From NCBI RefSeq assembly GCF_001606025.1, contig NZ_CP014945.1, forward strand, positions 434,001 through 498,000: a stretch of DNA of 64,000 bases, written 5' to 3'. The notes under the pieces were generated by a model. It had not been told where the DNA came from, ran no database searches, and saw only the letters and a program-made list of their open reading frames with translations. This document shows positions 9,114 through 18,589 of this stretch, piece by piece. Each line of letters begins with the position of its first letter. Within the stretch, counting starts at the first letter, position 1. A program made the position numbers and the translations under genes. This stretch comes from Psychrobacter alimentarius (GTDB lineage: Bacteria; Pseudomonadota; Gammaproteobacteria; Pseudomonadales; Moraxellaceae).

Positions 9114-10415
9114 TTAAGCCCGCGTCTCACCATGACCGTAAACAATCCATTTTTGTGATGTGAGCCCCTCAAGACCAACAGGGCCACGAGCATGGATTTT
9201 GTCAGTTGAAATGCCAATCTCTGCACCCAATCCGTACTCAAAACCATCCGCGAAACGGCTAGAAGCATTGATCATCACGCTTGCAGAGTCCACTTCACGA
9301 ATGAAGCGCTGAGACTTGGTATAGTTGTCAGTAATAATGACATCCGTATGATGACTGCCATGAGTATTAATGTGCTCAATGGCCTCATCAATACCTGATA
9401 CGACTTTGACAGCCAAGATAGGCGCTAAGTATTCCGTGTCCCAATCTTCGGCAGTCGCTGCCGATAAATGACCTTTTAGGGCGGCATTGTCATTTAAAAT
9501 GGCTTGGGATTTGTCGTCAAGGCGCAGTTGCATGACATCATCAGCCGCAATAATCGCTTCAGCAATTTTTGGCAATAGGTCATCGGCAACTGACTCATCA
9601 ACCAACAGCGTCTCCATGGTATTACAAGTACCATAGCGGTGCGTTTTTGCATTGACGCTAACCTTGATAGCGATTTGGGCATCTGCATCACTATCGATAA
9701 AGGTATGGCAGTTACCATCTAAATGCTTAATGACAGGCACACGCGCGTCACGGCTGATACGTTCAATCAGACCTTTACCACCACGTGGTACGATAACGTC
9801 GACATAATCAGTCATGGTAATCAACTCACCAACCGCCGCGCGGTCGGTCGTTTGCAAGACTTGCACAATGTGCTCAGACAGACCGACTTTTTGTAGGCCT
9901 TCCAAGATACACTTGGCAATCGCTTGGTTTGATTCAAACGCTTCTGAACCGCCTCGTAAAATAATGGCGTTGCCCGATTTTAGTGCCAGTGATGCTGCCT
10001 CTAACGTCACATTAGGACGCGACTCATAGATCATACCAACCACGCCAAGTGGCACGCGCATTTTTCCCAAATGAATTCCTGATGGCTGATAAGTCATGTC
10101 AGTAACTTCACCAATAGGGTCTGGTAACGCCGCCACATCCTTTAAACCTTGGAGCATTCCATCAAAACGCGCGTCGTTTAGTTCAAGACGATCAAGTAAC
10201 GCGGCATCTAAATCGTTACTTTGACCCTTATCCATATCAATTTTATTGGCAGATAAGATATCTTGTTTCGCCTCTTTTAACACATCGTGAATCGCCATTA
10301 GTGCTGAGTTTTTGTCACCCGTATTGGCAGCAGCGAGCGCATGTGAAGCAGCTCGGGCCTGTTTGCCAACAGATTGCATATAAGTGGTCACGTCTGTGGT
10401 ATTCGCTTGGCTCAT
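9114..10415 (-). CDS. proA: Gamma-glutamyl phosphate reductase
   Basis: The 433-residue protein reduces gamma-glutamyl phosphate with NADPH to glutamate semialdehyde, the second step of proline synthesis. The catalytic cysteine is Cys264 in [18 protein letters not shown], the family's otherwise KTQRPGVCN block. [16 protein letters not shown] (128-143), [11 protein letters not shown] and the C-terminal [20 protein letters not shown] and [17 protein letters not shown] motifs are intact. Length is near the 417 of E. coli ProA. Its usual partner proB is not adjacent; the gene is alone, with a terminator at 9018-9048. Confidence 0.96.
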   Translation of the reverse strand: MSQANTTDVTTYMQSVGKQARAASHALAAANTGDKNSALMAIHDVLKEAKQDILSANKIDMDKGQSNDLDAALLDRLELNDARFDGMLQGLKDVAALPDPIGEVTDMTYQPSGIHLGKMRVPLGVVGMIYESRPNVTLEAASLALKSGNAIILRGGSEAFESNQAIAKCILEGLQKVGLSEHIVQVLQTTDRAAVGELITMTDYVDVIVPRGGKGLIERISRDARVPVIKHLDGNCHTFIDSDADAQIAIKVSVNAKTHRYGTCNTMETLLVDESVADDLLPKIAEAIIAADDVMQLRLDDKSQAILNDNAALKGHLSAATAEDWDTEYLAPILAVKVVSGIDEAIEHINTHGSHHTDVIITDNYTKSQRFIREVDSASVMINASSRFADGFEYGLGAEIGISTDKIHARGPVGLEGLTSQKWIVYGHGETRA

Positions 10416-10627
10416 AAATTATTTTCCTTATATAGTGATTGGTATTTTGAATATAAAAAAGTGCCCAAAGGCAAAAATGTAACAAAAAGAAGATTCGGAT
10501 GCCTATAAGACATTATGCTATTTAACATAGAGGAGATTGGCACGATAGTAAAGATGGTTTTGTGAACAACCGCCTCTCATAGGAGGTAATTATTCTCCTT
10601 TTTACACTTATCTTATCCGTTTTGTCT

Positions 10628-10656
10628 TTGACTTCCCTATGATGTCACAATATAGG
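10628..10656 (+). promoter_or_regulatory. Likely sigma70 promoter for the small lipoprotein gene
   Basis: TTGACT (10628-10633) and TATAGG (10651-10656) are 17 bases apart. The start codon is about 185 bases downstream, leaving a long leader in which no known riboswitch is recognised. Confidence 0.5.
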
Positions 10657-10840
10657 CAATATCCGTTGCATCGTTACGAGCCTTAACAGAACTGAGGTGT
10701 AACTACTAAGGTAGCCTTGAATAATCATGAGTATAGTTAGGAACTAATACAACGAGAGAAAGCTATTAATCGCTACTCGTAAAGTAATTAACAATGAAAT
10801 ATCAGTGATAAGTATCAATGATTACGAATGGAGAATAAAA

Positions 10841-11158
10841 ATGGTTATTAAAAATAGCAGTAGCAAAAAAAGCTGGTTAACGGTTGGACTGGTCGCAGCA
10901 GCCTTAACCTTAGGCGCTTGTGGTAAAAAAGACGAGGCGCCAATGGAAACAGACTCATCTGTTGATGCTCAAACCACAGTAGAAGATGAAGCCACTGGCG
11001 TTGCGACAGCAAGTGATGATGTGGCTGTCGCTAGTGCCAATGAGACCAGCACAGATGATGTGGCGGTGGCAAGCGCCAACGATGAAGTCACTGTAGGTGC
11101 TGATGACAAAGAAATGCTCGATGGCACTGAAGATTCAGAGCATGTTTCGACCTACTAA
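10841..11158 (+). CDS. Small acidic lipoprotein
   Basis: The 105-residue product has a lipoprotein signal peptide (SWLTVGLVAAALTLGAC) with the acylated Cys at residue 27. The mature part is very acidic, rich in Asp, Ala, Val and Thr, and contains two copies of DDVAVASAN eight residues apart, suggesting an internal repeat and little fixed structure. The ATG at 10841 is preferred over the in-frame GTG at 10805 because GGAG lies eight bases before it and it puts the signal peptide at the N-terminus. No family is recognised. It is transcribed alone, from a promoter near 10628 to a terminator near 11207. Confidence 0.7.
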   Translation: MVIKNSSSKKSWLTVGLVAAALTLGACGKKDEAPMETDSSVDAQTTVEDEATGVATASDDVAVASANETSTDDVAVASANDEVTVGADDKEMLDGTEDSEHVSTY

Positions 11159-11206
11159 GCCATCGCTCAGATAACGTCACGTCTAGTAGATTTAAATGAT
11201 AAAATG

Positions 11207-11243
11207 AAGCTCAAAGCTGTCAATACAGTTTAGGCTTTTTTTG
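11207..11243 (+). terminator. Intrinsic terminator after the small lipoprotein
   Basis: An imperfect stem (AAGCTCAAAGCTG with CAGTTTAGGCTT) is followed by a run of seven T. Confidence 0.6.
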
Positions 11244-11352
11244 TTTTGGTTGCTTAAGGAGGCGTATGTGTTTCGTTGACTGACCGAGCTTACACAAGAT
11301 TTGCCTTTTTACCGCTGAATAAGAGACAATATGACATTTTACTTTTTATCTT

Positions 11353-11390
11353 GTCAGTCATAGCGGTATTGCCATAATGCTATGGTTGAC
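11353..11390 (+). promoter_or_regulatory. Dyad-symmetry element upstream of the ABC importer ATPase gene
   Basis: GTCA-x2-CATAGC (11353-11364) and GCTATG-x2-TGAC (11379-11390) form an interrupted palindrome. The right arm overlaps a TTGACA hexamer (11386-11391), so it could be an operator on a promoter for the gene at 11482. No well-spaced -10 box could be fixed. Confidence 0.3.
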
Positions 11391-11481
11391 AGTTATACTA
11401 TATAAGACAAATCTGTATACGACATATCTGTCTCTTTTTTATTGACGTTTTCATTCATATTTATTGGAAGTCTGTTAAACC

Positions 11482-12279
11482 ATGCTTGATACTGCAAAAA
11501 ATCCGACTCGGCCTATCGCCTTAGATTTACAAGACGTCCATAAAAGCTACGGCTCACTCGCAGTGCTGAAAGGGGTGTCACTCACTGCATACGATGGTGA
11601 TGTTATCTCTATTTTGGGCTCATCTGGCTCAGGCAAATCCACTTTGCTGCGCTGCATCAATTTGCTCGAAAAGCCGAATCAAGGTCGTATTATTATCGGT
11701 AATGACGAGCTGATTTTGAAACCTGCCAAATCAGGCGAATTGCAAGCAGCAGACATAAAACAGTTAGAGAGCTTGCGTGCTCGGGTCGGGTTTGTCTTTC
11801 AGAACTTTAACTTATGGCCGCATAAAACGATTTTGCAAAATATCATTGAAGGGCCAACGCAAGTCCTAAAAATCAAAAAAGCCCAAGCCATTAGTGACGC
11901 AGAAAAACTGCTCGATAAAGTGGGTCTATTGGATAAAAAAGACGCTTATCCAGCGAACCTATCTGGTGGTCAACGCCAGCGTGTGGCCATCGCTCGAGCG
12001 CTCGCCATGCAGCCCCAAGTGCTCTTGTTTGATGAGCCGACCTCGGCGCTAGACCCTGAGCTGGTCAACGAAGTGCTGGCTGTCATGCGAGAGTTGGCAG
12101 AAGAAGGCCGTACCATGCTCATCGTCACTCATGAGATGCGTTTTGCTCGAGAAGTATCCAGCAAAGTCGTTTTCTTACATCAAGGCGTGATTGAAGAGAT
12201 TGGCACGCCTGAGCAAGTGTTTGATAATCCTACCTCTGAGCGTGTCAAAGACTTTATGGCGTCGCATCGTCAGAACTAG
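11482..12279 (+). CDS. Polar amino-acid ABC transporter ATPase (HisP/ArtP/GlnQ type)
   Basis: The 265-residue ATPase energises import of polar or basic amino acids at the inner membrane. Walker A is GSSGSGKST (about residues 48-56), the ABC signature [16 protein letters not shown] (about 160-175) and Walker [15 protein letters not shown] (about 180-193), followed by the switch His in IVTHEMRFA. The insertion between strands with [20 protein letters not shown] is as in HisP, which favours a histidine/arginine/lysine-type system. It heads a locus with three binding proteins (12601-15474) and two permeases (15905-17377), all on the same strand, separated by hairpins. Confidence 0.92.
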   Translation: MLDTAKNPTRPIALDLQDVHKSYGSLAVLKGVSLTAYDGDVISILGSSGSGKSTLLRCINLLEKPNQGRIIIGNDELILKPAKSGELQAADIKQLESLRARVGFVFQNFNLWPHKTILQNIIEGPTQVLKIKKAQAISDAEKLLDKVGLLDKKDAYPANLSGGQRQRVAIARALAMQPQVLLFDEPTSALDPELVNEVLAVMRELAEEGRTMLIVTHEMRFAREVSSKVVFLHQGVIEEIGTPEQVFDNPTSERVKDFMASHRQN

Positions 12280-12294
12280 TCTTATACTCAAAGA

Positions 12295-12354
12295 ACCAGT
12301 ATTCAAAAACACCAGTATTCAAAAACATAGGATGATAAAGATTTTATCATCCTA
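12295..12354 (+). repeat. Tandem 16-bp repeat followed by a 12-bp perfect hairpin
   Basis: ACCAGTATTCAAAAAC occurs twice in tandem (12295-12310, 12311-12326). It is followed at once by TAGGATGATAAA / TTTATCATCCTA (12328-12354) with a three-base loop. There is no T-run, so a terminator is unlikely; a processing or mRNA-stability element between the ATPase and first binding-protein genes is possible. Confidence 0.6.
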
Positions 12355-12600
12355 ACGTCTTATAGAACCCGTCAATAAATACTTCATAAGTCGTACTCAC
12401 TGTTTATTACACTTTAATGACAGTTGGTATGCAAAATGTTTGTTTTTGATATTTGAGTCAGGTATTATCAGAAAGCTTACCGACAGCCAGTCATAGTAGG
12501 CTTCGGTATATTCTACGCTCTATATTGCTTGTCTGGCAGGGACGTCAGAAAACAAAATATCAGAACCTCGTATTAAAACCCATCAGAATTTAAGGAATAT

Positions 12601-13401
12601 ATGATGTCGAATTCTCGCCTATTGTGGTCATCGATGACTATTACCGCCGCGTTGATGCTGAGTGCTTGTAGTCAACCCGCTAATGATGCTACGGATGCCA
12701 GCGCTGATCCAGCGGCAGCAGACACGTCTGGCAAGACCATTCGTATTGCTACCGAGGGCGCTTACCCTCCTTTTAACTATACCAATGCTGATGGCAGCTT
12801 GGCAGGTTATGATATAGACGTCGCCAACGCTTTGTGTGATCAGATGCAAGCCAAGTGTGAAATCGTTGCTCAAGATTGGGATGGTATTATTCCTGGTCTG
12901 CTGGCACAAAAATATGACGCGGTTGTGGCTGGCATGTCGATTACGCCTGAACGCCAAGAAAAGGTGGATTTTACCGAACCTTACTTCGCCAACACTATGG
13001 TTTGGTTGACCAGTACCGACGGCAAATTTGATCCTATGGCGATTAGTAATTTGACGCTTGGCGGTCAACGCTCAACCACGCCTGGTGCGTATCTGCAAGA
13101 CAACTATGAAGGCAAAAACGGTAATACCGTGCAGTTGTATGACAATTATGACAATGCTTATCTAGATCTGAAGTCTGGTCGTAGTGATGCCGTATTGGCA
13201 GAAAAAGTATCTGCAAAATCATGGTTGGCAGACAACCCTGAAGGCTTCGGTATTGTTGGCGATGAAATCGACAACGACGATAATATTGCCATTGCTGTTC
13301 GTAAAGGTGATGCCCTCAGAGACGACTTTAATAAAGCGCTCAGTGAAATCCGTAGTAATGGTGAACTGGCACGTCTTGAGCAAGCAAACTTTGGTCAATA
13401 A
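12601..13401 (+). CDS. Polar amino-acid ABC transporter binding lipoprotein, paralog 1
   Basis: The 266-residue protein is a family 3 extracellular solute-binding protein. A lipoprotein signal ends at LSAC (Cys about 23) and the mature domain starts with KTIRIATEGAYPPFNYTNADGSLAGYDIDVANAL in the family's usual register (split here by residue position, about 45-78). CEIVAQDWDGIIPGLLAQKYDAVVAGMSITPERQEKVDF carries the ligand-contacting region. Two close paralogs follow directly (13452 and 14560). It presumably delivers a basic or polar amino acid to the permeases encoded downstream; ligand identity cannot be read from sequence alone. Confidence 0.9.
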   Translation: MMSNSRLLWSSMTITAALMLSACSQPANDATDASADPAAADTSGKTIRIATEGAYPPFNYTNADGSLAGYDIDVANALCDQMQAKCEIVAQDWDGIIPGLLAQKYDAVVAGMSITPERQEKVDFTEPYFANTMVWLTSTDGKFDPMAISNLTLGGQRSTTPGAYLQDNYEGKNGNTVQLYDNYDNAYLDLKSGRSDAVLAEKVSAKSWLADNPEGFGIVGDEIDNDDNIAIAVRKGDALRDDFNKALSEIRSNGELARLEQANFGQ

Positions 13402-13451
13402 CTCTCTATTGGTCCATAATCTTCTGATTGAAAAATGAAGGAATAGCAAAC

Positions 13452-14411
13452 ATGACAATCTCTATGACATCGTCTCTAAAACATAAGTCTCTAAAGAGCA
13501 AGGCGTTTTGGCTGGCACCACTCAGTGCTGCGATATTAATGCTGGCAGGCTGTAACAACAGCTCAGCTCCAGAAGAGGGTGCTGCTGCTGATACGCAAGC
13601 TGATGCGCCGTTGAATATAAAAATAGCCACCGAATCAAGCTATAAACCATTTAGCTATACAGATGCTGATGGCAAATTGATTGGCTACGAAATCGAGCTG
13701 GTTGACGCTCTGTGTGCGCAGATGCAGGCAAAGTGTGATGTTATTTCTCAAGATTGGGATGGCTTGATTCCAGGACTAAACGCACAGAAATTTGATGCTG
13801 TTATCGCTGGTATGACCATCACTCCTGAACGTCAAGAAGTCGTAGAATTCAGCGACCCGTATTTTCATACCGGCATTATTTTGATCGGTAAAAAAGGTGA
13901 TGACGTCAGTGTGGCAGATTTAAAAGGTCAGCCTATCGCTTCACAGCGTTCAACTGTTGCTTCACAATACTTGCAAGATGAGCATGCTGATGCTGATATC
14001 AAGCTTTATGATACCCAAGATAATGCGTATCTGGATCTGACATCAGGTCGTGTACGTGCCATGATGTCTGATAAAGTCACAGGTATGGACTGGTTGAAAA
14101 CTGATGCTGGTAAAGATTATGAAATAAAAGGCCAAGAAATCATTACTGACCAAGATGCGATGGGCATTGCGTTCCGTAAAGGTGATCCACTGATTGCTAA
14201 GTTCAACAAAGCTTTGGCTGAGCTAAAAGAAAAAGGGACTTACGATCAAATCACAGGTAGCTATTTTGGCACCAGCTCAACTGCCGCTGCACAAAAGGCA
14301 GCCGCAACGGCAGGCGTAGAAAAAGCAGTAGTGGTTGAAGGGGACGACACCAATGTTGATGCTAATGCTGTTATCGCTAATGAAGAGCAAGCAGAAGCAG
14401 CGACCAATTAA
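13452..14411 (+). CDS. Polar amino-acid ABC transporter binding lipoprotein, paralog 2
   Basis: The 319-residue family 3 solute-binding protein shares the core motifs of its neighbours (IATESSYKPFSYTDADGKL, CDVISQDWDGLIPGL, AGMTITPERQEVVEFSDPYF). It has a lipobox LMLAGC and a C-terminal Ala/Glu-rich tail of about 50 residues (after SYFGTSSTAAAQ) missing from the other two. The ATG at 13452 is chosen over an in-frame TTG at 13428 because AAGGAA lies about ten bases before it. It is 50 bases from the first paralog. A hairpin follows at 14487-14511. Confidence 0.9.
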   Translation: MTISMTSSLKHKSLKSKAFWLAPLSAAILMLAGCNNSSAPEEGAAADTQADAPLNIKIATESSYKPFSYTDADGKLIGYEIELVDALCAQMQAKCDVISQDWDGLIPGLNAQKFDAVIAGMTITPERQEVVEFSDPYFHTGIILIGKKGDDVSVADLKGQPIASQRSTVASQYLQDEHADADIKLYDTQDNAYLDLTSGRVRAMMSDKVTGMDWLKTDAGKDYEIKGQEIITDQDAMGIAFRKGDPLIAKFNKALAELKEKGTYDQITGSYFGTSSTAAAQKAAATAGVEKAVVVEGDDTNVDANAVIANEEQAEAATN

Positions 14412-14486
14412 TATCGCAGCCTTTAAACAAAGTGTCTTTTATCGAAGTATCTTTTTATCAAAGCAACTTTAAATGATGAGCAGATC

Positions 14487-14511
14487 TGGCAATGCGTACA
14501 TCGCATTGCCA
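14487..14511 (+). terminator. Hairpin/possible terminator between binding-protein genes 2 and 3
   Basis: TGGCAATGCG pairs perfectly with CGCATTGCCA over a five-base loop and is followed by TTTTAT. The short T-run suggests partial termination or mRNA end protection inside the locus. Confidence 0.6.
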
Positions 14512-14559
14512 TTTTATAATGTGAAGCGTTATTTTTATTGGTAAATATCAAGGATGATC

Positions 14560-15474
14560 ATGAGCGTTCATTTTGACCACTATTCTATGACCAAAAAATC
14601 TGTAACCAAAAAAGCAGCCGTTGCTACAGGTATAAAGGCACGACATTTACCTTTGTCGTTAGCCACAATGATGTTGGTATTCGCTTTGATAGGTTGCGGT
14701 AATGGTCGAAATGATACGACTGATACAGCGACTCAGGATAAAGCAGCATCAGGCGACGTATTGCGTATCGCTACCGAAGGCGCGTATGCACCTTTTAACT
14801 ATACCAATTCTGATGGCACGCTTGGCGGTTTTGATGTCGATATTGCCAATGCGTTATGTGCTGATATGAACATGACTTGTGATATCACGTCACAAGATTG
14901 GGACGGTATCATTCCTGGTCTAAAAGCGGGTAAGTACGATGCGATTGTGGCTGCCATGTCAGTGACACCTGAGCGCGCGCAACAAGTGAGTTTTACAGAA
15001 CCGTATTTTAGTAACACACTGGTTTTTTTGGCCAAAAAAGACAGTAGTTTTGATCCTAGCAAGAGTGAAGACATCAATTCGCACTCTATTGCTGCTCAGC
15101 GCTCAACCATCTCTTCACAATGGCTTGAAAAGGCGTACCCAAAAGCGGAAATGAAGCTTTATGATACCCTAAGTAATGCGTTTTTGGATTTGGGCTCAAA
15201 TCGGGTCGATGCGATGGTTTCTGATAAGTTGCCAGCGTTAGAGTGGCTGGGCACCAAATCAGGCAGTGCTTATGCGCTCAAAGGTGAAGAGATCGATATC
15301 AATGATAATTTTGCCATTGCTGTACGTCCAAACGATGCATTACAAGCGAAGCTCAATCAGGCATTGGCCAATATCAAGGCTGATGGCACCTATGATAAAA
15401 TCCATCAAAAGTATTTTGCGATTCCAAAAACAAGTGCAGCAGAAAATACAGCGACAGAAAAACCTGCTGAATAG
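14560..15474 (+). CDS. Polar amino-acid ABC transporter binding lipoprotein, paralog 3
   Basis: The 304-residue family 3 solute-binding protein carries IATEGAYAPFNYTNSDGTL, CDITSQDWDGIIPGLKAG and AAMSVTPERAQQVSFTEPYF, closest in motif wording to paralog 1. The signal region is preceded by a basic stretch (MTKKSVTKKAAVATGIKAR) and ends at a lipobox near LIGC. The ATG at 14560 has AAGGA five bases upstream and is preferred over that at 14554, which touches the same site. A terminator at 15531-15566 separates it from the permease genes. Confidence 0.9.
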   Translation: MSVHFDHYSMTKKSVTKKAAVATGIKARHLPLSLATMMLVFALIGCGNGRNDTTDTATQDKAASGDVLRIATEGAYAPFNYTNSDGTLGGFDVDIANALCADMNMTCDITSQDWDGIIPGLKAGKYDAIVAAMSVTPERAQQVSFTEPYFSNTLVFLAKKDSSFDPSKSEDINSHSIAAQRSTISSQWLEKAYPKAEMKLYDTLSNAFLDLGSNRVDAMVSDKLPALEWLGTKSGSAYALKGEEIDINDNFAIAVRPNDALQAKLNQALANIKADGTYDKIHQKYFAIPKTSAAENTATEKPAE

Positions 15475-15530
15475 GTAATAGCCGTCTTGTACCAAGACAA
15501 TGAGTACGCTGCTACCTATATCTGTTTTAA

Positions 15531-15566
15531 AAAAGATATTGTCTCAAAGGCAGTATCTTTTTTTAT
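15531..15566 (+). terminator. Intrinsic terminator after binding-protein gene 3
   Basis: AAAGATATTG pairs with CAGTATCTTT (one G-T pair) over a nine-base loop and is followed by seven T. Confidence 0.75.
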
Positions 15567-15904
15567 GGGTCATCAAAACGCTTCGATTCTGCCGTAATGA
15601 CGGCTTGATTTTTGTGAATATGACGGATTCAACTCACTTTTAGGTGCATAAGTACCTATTTAGACATAGCTTTTACGCGTGAGTATTAACATAGCGCGTA
15701 GTGATTATGATAAAATCAGCGCTCATTTCTACCGTGTCAATTTTCGCAGCAGTCATCGTATTGATTTGACGTCAATTTATGACGCATAAGACCACCATGT
15801 GATGGGTTTTAAAATACGACTGTCAGCAGCGCTCAGCCATTGATGCTGATTCTTTTAACTCATATTTTGCAAATTGCTAATATAAAGAGACTGAGTGGAT
15901 AATT
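15567..15904 (+). other. Gene-free interval before the permease genes
   Basis: No reading frame or clear repeat is seen. It presumably holds the promoter for the permease pair, since a terminator precedes it, but no convincing -35/-10 pair could be fixed. Confidence 0.4.
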
Positions 15905-16639
15905 GTGTTTGATTTACAAGGATTTGGCGCGCTATTACTAAGCGGCGCTACCGTCACCATCAAACTTGCCGTGACCAGTTTGGTCATTGGTATGGTTTTG
16001 GGACTACTCGGTGCCACAGCTAAGCTGTCAAATATTTGGCTGCTGCGTAAGATTGCGACTGTCTATACGGCGACAATGCGCGGTATTCCAGAGCTGTTAT
16101 TGGTACTGTTTATCTATTATGGCGGCTCTATACTGCTGATGACACTGCTTAAAAAATTCGGCTATAACGAATATATCGAGATCAGTGCATTCTGGGGCGG
16201 CGTCATGGCGTTGTCTATTGCTTTTGGTGCTTATGCGACCGAAATTTTTCGTATGTCAATTCAAGAGATTCCGATAGGGCAGAGTGAGGCGGCGCAAGCG
16301 ATTGGTATGCGTCCTTTGCAAACGTTTTATCGTATTACTTTACCGCAAGTGTGGCAGATTGCCTTACCGGGTTTGGGTAACTTGTTTTTGGTATTGTTAA
16401 AAGATACGGCATTGGTATCGGTCGTGGGTCTAAAAGACATTATGTATCAGTCATCGCGTGCCGCTCAGTCAACGCAGCAGCCATTTACGTTTTATATGGC
16501 AGCCGCGATTATTTATTTGGGTTTGACCATGTTGATTACCGGTTTTATGATGTGGCTTGAGTGGCGCGCCAATCCAGCGGCACGCTATGCCAAAAAAATA
16601 AGCCGTCAATCAACTCACAGTCAATCGACCATAGGATAG
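15905..16639 (+). CDS. Polar amino-acid ABC transporter permease (HisQ/ArtQ type)
   Basis: The 244-residue inner-membrane protein has about five membrane segments and the EAA loop motif in IPIGQSEAAQAIGMRPLQTFYRITLPQ, which docks on the ATPase. The family mark TMRGIPELLLVLFIYYGG is near residues 58-75. Translation starts at a GTG (15905), with GAGTGG eight bases before it. It is followed 12 bases later by the second permease gene. Together they would form the heterodimeric channel for the ATPase at 11482 and the three binding proteins. Confidence 0.92.
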   Translation: MFDLQGFGALLLSGATVTIKLAVTSLVIGMVLGLLGATAKLSNIWLLRKIATVYTATMRGIPELLLVLFIYYGGSILLMTLLKKFGYNEYIEISAFWGGVMALSIAFGAYATEIFRMSIQEIPIGQSEAAQAIGMRPLQTFYRITLPQVWQIALPGLGNLFLVLLKDTALVSVVGLKDIMYQSSRAAQSTQQPFTFYMAAAIIYLGLTMLITGFMMWLEWRANPAARYAKKISRQSTHSQSTIG

Positions 16640-16651
16640 AGGAGAAATACT

Positions 16652-17377
16652 ATGGATTGGAATTGGCAGGTCATTTTCGATAATATTCCTGAGCTGTTGA
16701 ATGGCGCGGTTTTGACCGTACAGCTGGTCGTGCTTTCAGGCGTGATTGGACTGTTTTTCGGTTTGGTTTTGGCACAGCTGCGTCTGTCAAAAAACTGGTT
16801 GGTACAGATACTACCGTTTTCTTACATCTTCTTTTTCCGTGGCACACCGCTACTGGTACAGATATTTTTAATTTACTATGGTTTGGGTCAGTTTGAAGCC
16901 GTACGTAATTCGTTCTTATGGGAGCCTGTGCTGAGCCAAGCGTATTGGTGTGCCATTATTGCGTTCACCATGAATACCAGTGCGTACTTAGCCGAAATCA
17001 TTCGCGGTGCAATTCAGACGATTCCTGTTGGTGAGCTAGAAGCTGCTGATGCTATTGGTATGTCAAAATGGCAGAAGCTTACGCGCATCACGTTACCTCG
17101 CGCCTTTGGTATCGTGATTCCTGCCTATAGTAACGAAGTGGTTTTTATGCTTAAGGGCAGCGCGCTGGCATCTACCATTGCATTGATGGATATTACAGGG
17201 GTTGCTCGTACTATTAGTGCGCGTACTTATACCTTGATGGAGTTGTTCTTTGCGGCTGGCGTGATTTATCTTCTATTGTCGTGGGTCATATTATTTAGTT
17301 TTAGATTGTTTGAAAAAAGAATGAATCGCCATGCAAGCTATGTACCGCCAGATGTAATTACCAATACCATACCTTAG
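16652..17377 (+). CDS. Polar amino-acid ABC transporter permease (HisM/ArtM type)
   Basis: The 241-residue permease partners the preceding one. FFFRGTPLLVQIFLIYYG (about residues 59-76) and the EAA loop IPVGELEAADAIGMSKWQKLTRITLP are typical of HisM/ArtM subunits. The start ATG has GAGGAG about eight bases upstream. It is 12 bases from the previous stop, so the pair is one transcription unit, closed by the terminator at 17413-17452. Confidence 0.92.
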   Translation: MDWNWQVIFDNIPELLNGAVLTVQLVVLSGVIGLFFGLVLAQLRLSKNWLVQILPFSYIFFFRGTPLLVQIFLIYYGLGQFEAVRNSFLWEPVLSQAYWCAIIAFTMNTSAYLAEIIRGAIQTIPVGELEAADAIGMSKWQKLTRITLPRAFGIVIPAYSNEVVFMLKGSALASTIALMDITGVARTISARTYTLMELFFAAGVIYLLLSWVILFSFRLFEKRMNRHASYVPPDVITNTIP

Positions 17378-17412
17378 TGGTTTGGCTCAAAATAGTATTA
17401 AAAAACACACGA

Positions 17413-17452
17413 AATAGCGGGTTAATATTCATATATTAACCCGCTATTTTTT
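17413..17452 (+). terminator. Intrinsic terminator after the permease genes
   Basis: AATAGCGGGTTAATA pairs perfectly with TATTAACCCGCTATT over a short loop and is followed by a T-run. Confidence 0.9.
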
Positions 17453-17577
17453 CGTTGGATGGCCACTTATTTTGTTTTTAGGACTATCTTTAAAATGAAG
17501 ACAAGCTCTAGAAAAATAGTGACAGATAGTGCAGTATGTATGACCCACTTATCTATAATCTGCTGTGAGCGCCTAAT

Positions 17578-18294
17578 ATGAGTCAATCACCACATATGTC
17601 TTTAGTCGATGCCATTACTGATAACGTCAATGCTGATACGAGCACTACCAATGTCAATGACAACGTACGTGCCTCTATTGGCAAAGTAGTCTGCGTTGGT
17701 CGCAACTATGCCGAGCATGCTCGCGAACTTGGTAATGAAGTCCCAAAATCGCCTATATTTTTTATGAAACCTGCCTCTTCAGTCGTCAGTGTACGTCATG
17801 ATATTGTTCGCCCCAATCCTGAGATATATGGTGACACGCATTATGAAGCGGAGCTTTGTATTCAACTGTCAGCGGATTTGTCTGCTGCAACTGCTGAGCA
17901 AGCAAAGCAAGCGATTGGTGGAGTGACGTTAGGGCTTGATTTAACCTTACGTGACCTGCAAAGTAAGCTAAAAGAAAAAGGTCATCCGTGGGAGCGTGCT
18001 AAGTGTTTTGATGGGGCGTGCGTGCTTGCTGATTGGCTCAAGCCAGAATCTTTTGGTGATTTTAGTCAAGTAAATTACCAACTCACTATCAATGACAAGC
18101 TGGCGCAAGATGGCGATAGTGCGATGATGCTGTTTTCAGTTTATGAGCTACTGGCAGAGATTAGCCACGCTTTTAGCTTGCAGGCAGGGGATGTGATTAT
18201 GACTGGAACGCCAAGCGGCGTTGGTATTTTACAAGCGAATGATAAATTAAAATTAACGCTTGGGGCGCACGAATGGCAGGTAAATGTTCGCTAA
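17578..18294 (+). CDS. Fumarylacetoacetate hydrolase-family protein
   Basis: The 238-residue protein belongs to the FAH family (YcgM/FAHD1-like), whose members are Mg-dependent hydrolases, acylpyruvases or oxaloacetate decarboxylases. Visible motifs are VCVGRNYAEHARELGN (about 39-54), PIFFMKPASSVV, the metal-binding glutamates in HYEAELCIQL (about 88-97) and DLTLRDLQ, and the terminal GDVIMTGTPSGVG. An N-terminal extension of about 35 polar residues precedes the domain; internal starts are possible. Substrate cannot be read from sequence. The gene is alone and is followed by repeat element 1. Confidence 0.85.
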   Translation: MSQSPHMSLVDAITDNVNADTSTTNVNDNVRASIGKVVCVGRNYAEHARELGNEVPKSPIFFMKPASSVVSVRHDIVRPNPEIYGDTHYEAELCIQLSADLSAATAEQAKQAIGGVTLGLDLTLRDLQSKLKEKGHPWERAKCFDGACVLADWLKPESFGDFSQVNYQLTINDKLAQDGDSAMMLFSVYELLAEISHAFSLQAGDVIMTGTPSGVGILQANDKLKLTLGAHEWQVNVR

Positions 18295-18340
18295 GTTGGT
18301 TGTATCAGAACTGCGTTATCTTTTTGGTATAAATACATCC

Positions 18341-18478
18341 TATAGTCAGTTCGACATACAATCGATACGTTGAGGTTACGTGCGACTGGTATGAATTTTT
18401 CGTAGCCTCTGTGTTAGCACCAAGCAAGGAAAATTTATACCAGTTGCACTGTTTCGATTTTAAAGTCAATCGACTATA
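18341..18478 (-). repeat. Dispersed palindromic element, copy 1 (long form, reverse)
   Basis: Ends are TATAGTC (18341) and GACTATA (18478). The inner arms ACTGGTATGAATTTTTC and GGAAAATTTATACCAGT flank the asymmetric core, which here reads CGTAGCCTCTG...CCAAGCAAGG (reverse orientation). The right half, read in reverse, is near-identical to the left half of the copy at 63193. It lies after the FAH-family gene and before the phoX-like gene. Confidence 0.8.
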
Positions 18479-18571
18479 TAAAAGTCCCAAGTGATTACTT
18501 GAGGATTTTTTTATGTCAAAATTTTAGCCATCTAGCATATTTCGATAGAATCATCATAAAATTTCAACGTA

Positions 18572-18589
18572 CTGTCACAAACCAGCAGT
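18572..18589 (+). promoter_or_regulatory. Possible Pho box upstream of the PhoX-like gene
   Basis: CTGTCACAAACCAGCAGT has a perfect first half-site (CTGTCA) and a weak second half against the PhoB consensus (about 12 of 18 positions). Phosphate control would suit the downstream phosphatase, but the match is partial. Confidence 0.3.

Noticed and set aside
13034..13630. Minus-strand frames opposite the binding-protein genes
   Set aside because: They are shadows of well-supported plus-strand genes.
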